Shown here: positions 56,146-64,000 of the stretch, piece after piece
Layout: every line of letters starts with the position of its first letter
How positions within the stretch are numbered: position 1 is the stretch's first letter
NCBI RefSeq assembly: GCF_028769735.1
Contig: NC_088178.1
Coordinates: 30,590,357-30,654,356, forward strand
Length of the DNA stretch: 64,000 bases
Reading direction: 5' to 3'
Origin: Zonotrichia leucophrys gambelii
Lineage: Eukaryota; Chordata; Aves; Passeriformes; Passerellidae
Notes under the pieces: model-generated
Told to the model about the DNA's origin: nothing
Database searches by the model: none
What the model saw: only the letters and a program-made list of their open reading frames with translations
Position numbers and translations under genes: made by a program

Positions 56146-56523
56146 TGTGACCGTGTTCACAGGGGTTCTTGGATGAGGGAGAGACGAGGATCTGACTCCA
56201 TGTTTCAGAGGGCTTGATTTATTATTTTATCATATACATTATATTAAAACTATACTTAGAGAATAGAAGAAAGGATTTCATCAGAAGGCTGGCTAAGCTA
56301 AGAATGGAAAGAAAAAGAATGATAACAAAGGTTTGTGTCTCGGCTCTCTGTCTGAGCCAGCTGGGCTGTGATTGGCCATTAATTAGAAACAACCACATGA
56401 GCCCAATCCAGATGCACCTGTTGCATTCCACAGCAGCAGATAACCATTGTTTGCATTTTGTTCCTGAGGCCTCCCAGCTTCTCAGGAATCCTAAAGAAAG
56501 GATTTTTCATTAAAAGACTGACA
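56146..56523 (-). mobile_element. Solo LTR, family 1 (copy F)
   Basis: 378 bp, antisense, 'tgtgaccgtgttcacagggg' to 'aaaagactgaca'. Exact 6-bp target duplication GCCCAC at 56140-56145 and 56524-56529. A short deletion near the 3' edge removes part of the 'ggaggaaaaatc' segment present in copies C and D. Confidence 0.94.
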
Positions 56524-56529
56524 GCCCAC

Positions 56530-58719
56530 CACAAACCCCATCACTGCCCTCACTGAGGGCTCTGTCCTTCCTCACTGTCAGGCTGGCACCCATAATTACA
56601 GGTGTCACCAACCTAGAGCCCCTGAGAGAGGAAATGTGCAATTTTAGGACACAGCAAATGGGTGCCCTGGCTGTCAGAAACTGCTCTGCTTCTCTAAAGG
56701 CTCCTGGTGTTTAATTGTGCAAATGAGCCCAATGATTGTGTCTGCTCACCCTCCAGCCCCTCGGATGGCTCCTGGGGAACGCAGGATGCAGTGGCACCTC
56801 TGGCATCCCCGTCCTGGCCACTGCCACTCACAGAGCACCCAGGGACCGCGTCCTCCTTCTTGGGATGAGCGGTGGGAGAAGTGGAAAGTTTCCATCTGAT
56901 CCCAAACAGCCGGCTTATCCTCCTCAAACTGAAAAGCTTTTAAATTTTAAGGGGGTGGAATCCAAAGGAAAGCGCTGGTTCAGTCTGGAATGGCACCCTA
57001 AATAGCTGAACCTAAAGAACAGTCACAAACATGTGCATCCCACGTAGTCTGTAACCTTATAAATCGTCTATTGGAATTTACATAAATTTCCATTTCTTTC
57101 GTCAACTTTATAGTACACGTTAAGCTTAAATTATAGTTTCTTTTTGAGCATTGTCTGAGCCAAATGCTGCTATCAATTGATTCATATAATTACCACTTTC
57201 CTCTCTAATTATTTGTGGGAGTAAGGTACAGCAGGAAGGGTACTTTTAAGTGATAATGCAAAACATTTCCTACTTGTCTGCACCTAATTCATAAAAAGGT
57301 CATACGAAGGTTTTACAACTGAACTCAATTAAGGATTAAAACTCACACAAGTAGTTCTAAGCAAATCCAGGGATGTTCCCATCTTTAGGATCCAGGAATC
57401 CGTTTGCACCAGGCTGGAGAGGCTCTGGCAAGAAAAGCCATAAAAAGAAGTAATTTTTATGTTTTACAATCCCAGGCAGATGTCAGTGGTGCAACAGCCC
57501 CAGAATCAAGCCAGCATTTCAGATGGTCCAGCCAAATGACCCAAATCAGTTGGCATCAAACTTGGACAGCGTGTGCAATGCAGCTACATAATTAAATTCA
57601 AAGTGCTAAAAAGGTAAAAATACGCTTACTGCTGATCAGCACCACTTTTGAGGTTAAACAGCTCTGATTGCATTTGATATTCTATGTCTGGAGGGAAAAA
57701 AATCCTGGAGAACTGGCACGTCCTTCATTTTGTTATGAAATTGCTTTGGATGGGGATCTTTACAAATGAGATCCCAAAAAACAGAGTTTGGCAGTGGGTG
57801 TGAGTGAGGGAGAGGGAGGCGATTGCCAAGGCTCCCCAGTGCCCCAGGTTTGGTGATATTTGATGTTTCCAGCAGGAAATGGGCACTGACAGAGCTCCCT
57901 GGGGGCAGGACAGCAATGGGGGCACACAGCCACCCCTGGGCCCCGTTGTTGCAGCAGCATGAACTCAGAACTGTACATGGAGATATTCCCTGGCCAACAG
58001 GCATTTGATTCCCATGTCTGGTTTGCTTTTTGCAAAAAAAGCAAAGCCAGCTGAGGGTGGGCACAGAGGAGATGTACTGCAGCAAGAGATAATGCTTGTC
58101 TGCTTGGATCACCTTCAAAAGTTGAAGCTGAATTAAAAAAAAAAAAAAAAGGCAACTCCACAAACTTGGATTTGAATTCACATTTATTCATCTCGTTTTT
58201 TAATATGAATATTTTTCTCTGGTGTATTACAAAAAGCCTCCTTCCACATATCTTATTTCACAGTCCCCTAAAATTCCTGCGCATCCTGAACTGAAGTTCT
58301 GACTTGCTTTAATCCTTCAAAATAAAACGGAATTTAAGATGGTCTGAAATGCTCAGCCAAGTCTGCTGAAAGGGATAACAGGACGTTGTGTGGGACCTTA
58401 CGAGAGCAGCAGCACAGAAATGGCAGATGTTTGTTGTGCTGGCTTCCTCTCAAGTGTGACAGTGGACTCTTGAGCCAAACAGTAAGAAGATCCATCCAAT
58501 GTTGTGTATTTTCTTTATCTAGTGACAAAGGGGTTTTTTTTAGTCAAGGATCCTGGTTGTCTTAGCTCTGACAAGTTATTCCATCAGTTCCTGTTTGCTG
58601 ACTCCTGTAAAGCCAGAAATGCAGAATTCTGACAAACGTGGCCAAAACAAGCCGAGTCCTGAGAAGCCCTGGTGTTTCAGGTGAGCTCAGAGCTCACCTC
58701 TCCCAGAGTGGGCTGGTTC
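56530..58719. other. Single-copy DNA; AT-rich candidate elements 57010-57660 and 58130-58340
   Basis: 57010-57660 is motif-dense and non-repetitive ('gctatcaattgattcatata', 57168). An A18 run is at 58134-58151. A 175-codon minus frame (57654-58181) has no recognisable domain. No exon claimed. Confidence 0.3.
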
Positions 58720-58797
58720 CTGAGGGCTGCAGGTAAACCAGCACTGCTGGTTACTGAGGGCTGCAGGTAAACCAGCACTGCTGGTTACTGAGGGCAC
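58720..58797. repeat. 34-bp minisatellite, ~2.3 copies
   Basis: Unit 'tgagggctgcaggtaaacca-gcactgctggttac'. Confidence 0.88.
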
Positions 58798-58854
58798 AGG
58801 ACTGGACAGGCTGGCTGCTCTGGCTGCTGTTGGCTTAGAGAGGTCAAACACAAC

Positions 58855-59035
58855 AAACCCCCTGATATCCCCAGGACAAGCCCCTGACATCCCCAGTTCA
58901 AACCCGCTGACATCCCAGGACAAACCCTCTGATATCCCCAGTTCAAATCCCCGACATCCCAGGACAAACCCCCTGATATCCCCCAGGACAAACCCCCTGA
59001 CATCCCCAGTTCAAACCCCCCGACATCCCCAGCAC
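58855..59035. repeat. ~22-bp minisatellite, ~8 copies
   Basis: Unit 'aaaccccctgatatccccag' plus 'gac/ttc'. Two alternating forms, 'caggacaaacc' and 'cagttcaaacc'. Confidence 0.9.
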
Positions 59036-60968
59036 ACCAGGGCTGCTGTTCCTGAGCGCCCCTGCCTCTCATCCTGCATTCAGCAGCAGCAGGAGGAGGT
59101 GGGCCCAGCACAGTCTGACCGTGCCTGGTCTGTGCAGTGTCCCCAAGTGATAAATCATTGCTGAGGCAATCGCTGACTCCTCCAGGCTGCAGAAGGGGGA
59201 TGCAGACGCTGTCCCCCTGCTCATGACGCAGTTTGTTCCACCCAGGATTCTTCGGACGCAGTTTCTCACCCCAACAGCTCGCCCCAACAGGTACCAGCTT
59301 TTCATTTCCTCCAGAACCACTCCTGGTCGCTACAGCCCAGTCAGGAAACACAAGAAGCGTGCAGTGAAATTCTCACTGTGGCCTGGTTCCAGCCCGTCTC
59401 TAGTTCATCCCCACCCGGAGCCCTCACGGCTCCGCTCTCCGGACGGACGCCCACCTTCTGCTGTCCCTCCGGTTCAGGGGAGAGCAGCTGCCCACAGCCT
59501 CCCCCACTGCTCTGCCATCTGCTCTGACAGGTTTGGTCTGCAAACAGGGGAATAACACTCCCTGCCTTCGTTTCAAGTTGCAGGAAAACAATCAGCTTCT
59601 TTCAAAGCCTAAATAATGCATCTGAGTTTAGGTCTGATATAGATGGGAGGCTGGCTGGCTCTTATGGAGGGTGGTTCTACCCCACCACAGAGAGATTTCA
59701 CCTCTGAAGTCCCCTGTATCAGATCAGGGAATAACAAAACTTAGTTTTAAACTTTTCCTAACAAAGTCAAAATTTACCAGCTGCAGAAGCTGACTGTGGT
59801 TCTCTTCTTTCCCATCATTTCATGGCTACAGGTGGCATTAGGCTGCTTTTCTGTTTTCCTCTCTGGGACAAGAGCTGCAGGAGCAGCTCCCATAGTGGGT
59901 TCCTCCACCCACATCCCACCAGCTCTGGCTCAGAGGTGAAATTTAACAAACCCGTACTTCACACCAAAGTCCCACGAGGTGCGGTGTGGAAATTCAGACC
60001 AGCACTAGCAGAATGCTGCTGGGCTCGTTGCAGGACCAGCTCCTTCCCAAGCCCAGAGAGCCTCGGTTCAGATAATCTAAACCCCACACAACTCGAGTGC
60101 CATATTAATCTCATAAATCATTTTCCACAGCCCGGGCTCCCGCATGCATGGAGGCATTTGTTACCATCCCACCTTGTGGCCTGCCCCATTATTCCTGTGA
60201 CACCCAGCCCTGGGCACTCTGCTCCCAGCACCGCATGGGAGTGCCCAGCTCATGCCATGGAATGTTAAAGGAGAGAGCCACGGTGATTTCAGGGATCTAG
60301 GAAGCCCCATCAGTAATGAGGCAGCACCAGAGCTGTTTCCTCAGCCTGAGCCCTGCCAAGCTCCATCCTGGCTTACAGAGAAGCCTTTAGGAGTGAGTCA
60401 GCTTTTCTGGTAATTACTGGGAGGTTTTGTGTTCCAGTAAGCAGAGCCATCTCTGCAGAAACACACGCGCTGTAGTGCAGCAGGACATTTGGGAATGGCT
60501 ATTGCTCCACCAAGCAACAGGTCCTGCTGGGCCCATGGCCAGCGCTGCCCTGACAGAGCTCTCTGGAAGCTGAAGCTGTGCTGTAGCTCGAGCAGAGAGC
60601 TCTCACACAGAGCTCTGCTGGTGCCACAGGGGCTGTGGCACCAAACCCACACACGCCTCATCTGCCCAGGACAAGCAGCAGCAAGGAGAAAGACAGTGAG
60701 AACCTTCAGGGGTGCACCTAAAACATCCTCACAGTCTCTAAATCACATTTTGGAGGCTGAAGGGAAAACACCTTAATTCCCTCTGAGCTGAGGCCATGCA
60801 CCCACCCAAGTCCCACTGTGTGCCATGCAGAGGCCCCATGGCTCCCAGTGCCCAGCACCTTCTCCCACACCTTCACAGCCTCCTGGAGGAAATGCTGACC
60901 CACAGCTGGCCCCACTGGGCTGTTCCACCAGCCCTGCTCTCTGGAGAAGCCTCTTGCCCTGCCTGGAG
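59036..60968. other. Single-copy DNA, no gene recognised
   Basis: Mixed composition. Frames of up to 188 codons (minus, 58785-59351) run out of the adjacent minisatellite. No domain or mobile element recognised. Confidence 0.4.
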
Positions 60969-61341
60969 TGTAGCCATGATATTTTCTGCAAATCCTTTCC
61001 TTAGGATTTCTCCTCCTGAGAAGCTGGGAGGCCTCAGGAACAAAATGCAGACAATGGTTATCTGCTGCTGTGGGATGCAACAGGTGCATCTGTGATTGGG
61101 CTCATGTGGTTGTTTCTAATTAATGGCCAATCACAGCCAGCTGGCTCAGACTCTCTGTCTGAGATACAAACCTTTGTTATCAATCCTTCTTTGCTATTCT
61201 TATTCTGATGAAATCCTTTATTCTATTCTTTTAGTATGGTTTTAATGTAATATATACCATAAAATAATAAATCAGCCTTCTGAAACATGGATCAGATCCT
61301 CATCTCTTCCCTCATCTTGGGACCCCTGTGACACCGTCACA
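60969..61341 (+). mobile_element. Solo LTR, family 1 (copy G)
   Basis: 373 bp, sense. The 5' end is eroded ('tgtagccatgatattttctg'); the 3' end reads 'ctgtgacaccgtcaca'. CCTGGA occurs on both sides (60962-60967 and 61342-61347), one base off the LTR start on the left, a likely 6-bp target duplication. The CCAAT element ('ggccaatcacagcc', 61124) is intact and AATAAA lies at 61266-61271. Confidence 0.92.
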
Positions 61342-61347
61342 CCTGGA

Positions 61348-62869
61348 TCTCCTGCCCTGCCCTTGGCCAGCTGTGGCACCATCCCCTCCCTGCACAGAGC
61401 CTGGGTGGTGTTTGCAGGTCCAGGGCTGGTTTCCAAGCACGTTGCTCACAGTCTGTGTCCTCACCGCACAGGAAGCCCTCACTTGGAGAAATGTCCTGGG
61501 CCTGAAGGCTTTGCCGCTCTGCTGCAGGCAAGGAGGCAAAGTGTTCTGTCCCTGTGCTGCATTTTAATTCCATTGTAATTCAGTTTTTATAAAGCACTAT
61601 TAAAACACAGAGTTGCATTACTTGTTTCTGAGACATTAGCAAGCACTTCCTTCAGTCCTTTCTGCAAAGGGAACTTTTATAATCTCCCAGATTTCCGTGT
61701 TTCTGTCCAGCTGGAAGGGGCTGTGCTGCTTTTGAGGGTGCTCCCGTGCCAGCTCCGAGTGGCTGCTGCCTCATTCCCATTCTCCTCCAGCTGTGCCGTT
61801 CATAAAGGTGCAGATATGACATTATTTCACAGAAATTCATTGGGTAACTGAACAGCCTCCGAGCATTGCAAATAAAGGCGTGTATTTGACTTTCAAAACC
61901 AGCTCCAGACGTACTGTGTTCCTGTACAGCCTATCTTCCTTTTTCATATTGATGTCTTTCCTTTTGCATTTCCTGTTTGAATTATTGCTGTGCCGGAGAC
62001 ATGATTTACATTTAGTATAGCTCAGAACAACAAAATGTAATGTTATGTTATACAAAGCTAATCCTTCCTCATACAAACCTAATTCCGGGAGTGGTGTGCA
62101 CTGGCTGATCCAACATGATCTAGGGAGGCAGGCTGTTAGATTTAAACAAGTCCCAGGCAGGAATTTGTTACAGGTGACAGTCCCTGAGCTGTTAGACATA
62201 GACTTGAAACACACTCCTAATGACAGCATTATGATCATGAAATGATGTTTAAGGAGTAGCTGACATTCTGTGCCTGTGCTTTATGTTCCCTGCAATATCA
62301 GGGCTTTAATCACAGGGAAAACTGGAAAGAATTTCACTGGCTTTCACCTGTTGCTTGTACTGCCACGTGCTGAAAGAAGAGCTACATGAGGAAATGATAT
62401 GGCATAAATACACCGGGAAAAGGCAGAATCACAGAATGGGGTAACAGGGTCGTACTGCCATGCTCTCCTGAGGATTCCCCTCATCTGAGAGAGGGGAAGG
62501 GTGCTCAGCACAGCAGCCCCTCCATTCCTTGCCTTGTGCAAGGAGAGCAGCACCCACCCAGGCCCTTTGATGCTCCCACCGTAGCCCTGGTCAGAGGATC
62601 CATCAGGCCAGACTGGGATGCTGGAGGGCAGTTTCTGCCTCAAGTCTTGCAGGTGCTGCCCCACAGCCTCCTTTGATGGTGTTCTAAGGTTTTGAGCTAA
62701 ACAAGAATTGGGTGTTCTTGTAGGAAAGCTGAAAAACCAATACAAGGGAAACTTCTGGCAGGTTTCCCTTACCAAGACTACCTTTTTCCTCCCTCAGCCT
62801 TGTAGCTGGGAATGGGGAGTAGAGGGAACTTGCCTTTATTTACGAAAAGAGCCAGTTGCCCAATTGGGT
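61348..62869. other. Single-copy DNA; AT-rich candidate element 61560-62300
   Basis: 61560-62300 is AT-rich, non-repetitive and motif-dense. A 143-codon minus frame (62344-62775) has no recognisable domain and its GC-rich part lies at 62430-62680. No gene is claimed. Confidence 0.3.
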
Positions 62870-62980
62870 GAGTTTCTCAGCATAAGATTAACCTTACACA
62901 CCAGACTATCCTGTGCTCTTGTTGCCCTGCATGAGCACAGGATAGTGTGTGTGTAAGGTTAATTTAATGCTGAGAAACTC
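62870..62980. repeat. Near-perfect 49-bp inverted repeat (long hairpin)
   Basis: Left arm 62870-62918 ('gagtttctcagcat...ctatcctgtgctc') and right arm 62933-62980 are reverse complements except for two mismatches near the middle and a one-base bulge region, around a 14-nt loop ('ttgttgccctgcat'). A transcript would fold into a ~111-nt hairpin. It is not an LTR or CR1 and no target duplication is evident. Possible identities: microRNA-like or endogenous siRNA hairpin, a small palindromic element, or a replication-born inverted duplication. Confidence 0.9.
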
Positions 62981-63309
62981 GCACGTGTGTGGGGGAGCGA
63001 GGAGGGGGTGCCCTGGACCCCAGCTCACAGCCTGTGAGCTCTGTGCCCTCCCAGTCTCGCCCAGGATCTGGCACGGGCAGGACTCTCCCATCCTGAATCT
63101 GAAATTGCAGTGTGGGGATGACAAAGCACCGACAGCAGAGCCAGGCCGCGGCTCGCCCGCCCTGCAGCATTAAAATGGATGAAAGGAAAGTCAGTTCTTC
63201 AGCTCCCAAACAGGCTGTGCTGGGGAAAACATCTGCACTGCACTTGACTCCTCTGATCTCCTTTGCCTCCCTCGCTGGCCGGAGGGTTTGCTGTCCCTGG
63301 GCTGGCAGG
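62981..63309. other. Single-copy DNA, nothing recognised
   Basis: GC-moderate, non-repetitive; no gene or repeat seen. Confidence 0.4.
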
Positions 63310-63922
63310 AGCAGCGCTGCTGGGCACACAGAGAGCTCCTGAGGGCGAGCCCTCGGTTTGGGAAGGTGTTGGGATGCTCGGGTGCATCCAGAGGAGGCTG
63401 GTGAGGGGCTGGGAACACAGACCCTGTGGGGAACGATTGAAGGAGCTGGGGATGCCCAGCCTGGAGAAGAGGAGGCTCAGAGGTGATCCTATTGCTCTCT
63501 TAGAGGTGACCTTATTGCTGTCTTAGGGGTGACCTTATTGCTCCCTTAGAGGTGACATTATTGCTGTCTTAGGGGTGACCTTATTGCTGTTTTAGGGGTG
63601 ACCTTATTGCTCTCTACACCTCCCTGAAGGGAGGCTGGGGACAGGTGGGGTTGGTCTCTCCCACCAGGCAGCACTGACAGAACCAGAGGACACAGCCTCC
63701 AGACACAGCAGGGAAGGTAAAGGTTGGATATTAGGAAGAAATTTTTCACCAAAAGAATAATAAAGCACTGAAATGCTCTTCCCATGGAGGTGGTAGAATC
63801 ACCATCTCTGGATGTGTTTATATAAACACTGGACATGGGTGCTATAGTTGAGGTGTTAGGGCATAGATTGGACTCGATGATCTTGGAGGTCTCTTCCAAC
63901 CTCATTATTCTGTGATTCTGGC
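63310..63922 (+). mobile_element. CR1 LINE 3' portion, sense, with internal 23-bp repeat
   Basis: Landmarks: 'agctggggatgcccagcctg-gagaagaggaggctcagagg', 'tctctacacctccctgaagg-gaggctggggacaggtgggg', 'ggttggatattaggaagaaa-tttttcacc', 'ggactcgatgatcttggagg' and the terminal 'tattctgtgattctg' at 63907-63920. This is the best-preserved CR1 3' end in the window. At 63480-63612 the 'gaggtgaccttattgctctc' part is expanded (listed separately). Confidence 0.95.
63480..63614. repeat. 23-28-bp repeat inside a CR1, ~5 copies
   Basis: Unit 'ttaggggtgaccttattgct-gtc', seeded by the single 'gaggtgaccttattgctctctac' of CR1. Length and C/T variants distinguish the units. Confidence 0.93.
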
Positions 63923-64000
63923 TGGGGAGCACCTCCAGAGCCTGTGCCATGCCTGTCCCCAAGTGCTGCTCCCAGTGACGAGGACAGGAGGCTGATGCTC

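Noticed and set aside
62420..62680. CR1 copy suggested by 'cagaatcacagaatgggg'
   Set aside because: Only the tail-like start matches; the following sequence has none of the CR1 3' segments.
62344..62775. 143-codon minus-strand frame with an Asp-Gly-Ser-Ser stretch recalling retroviral RNase H
   Set aside because: Only a four-residue resemblance; no other RNase H motifs and no adjoining pol sequence.

Overview
This window looks like gene-free nuclear DNA of a bird, most likely a songbird (passerine). The reasons are many 3' ends of CR1-type LINEs, solo long terminal repeats (LTRs) of endogenous retroviruses of kinds I associate with songbird genomes, and a nuclear copy of mitochondrial DNA with the vertebrate order ND4 end, tRNA-His, tRNA-Ser(AGY), tRNA-Leu(CUN), ND5 start. 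I found no exon I could defend: long open frames lie in tandem repeats, LTRs or CR1 copies, or lack any recognisable domain. The window is probably an intron of a large gene or an intergenic interval.

Layout. 1-4 kb: single-copy DNA with a 111-bp tandem duplication (1.7-1.9 kb). 4.1-9.1 kb: an antisense CR1 that grew an internal minisatellite, two related copies of an unclassified ~245-bp repeat (4.84 and 8.68 kb) and a minisatellite at 5.7-6.1 kb. 10.5-18.5 kb: CR1 pieces, solo LTRs at 10.8 and 16.5 kb, a truncated LTR of a second family at 12.2 kb and a minisatellite seeded at a CR1 tail (18.1 kb). 18.5-24 kb: quiet DNA, then a 550-bp GGAT microsatellite (21.5 kb) and a CR1 (23.0 kb). 24.5-35 kb: minisatellites, a ~1.1-kb LTR with its own internal VNTR (28.3 kb), a third LTR family (26.3 and 31.7 kb) and a CR1-tail array carrying about ten AGGTCA half-sites (33.9 kb). 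35.5-38.5 kb: three LTRs close together. 41.7-44.0 kb: three GC-rich tandem arrays, one with strong G-quadruplex potential. 44.79-45.24 kb: the mitochondrial insert. 46 kb: an extreme AT-rich block. 48-59 kb: further minisatellites and two more LTRs. 61-64 kb: an LTR, a near-perfect 49-bp inverted repeat (62.87 kb) and a CR1 3' end closing the window.

Between repeats lie AT-rich single-copy stretches dense in TAAT-type motifs. They look like the non-coding elements found around developmental genes, but that cannot be tested without alignments. The most notable items are the hairpin at 62.87 kb, the mitochondrial insert, four LTRs of one family with exact or one-mismatch 6-bp target duplications, and the repeated birth of minisatellites inside or beside CR1 copies.
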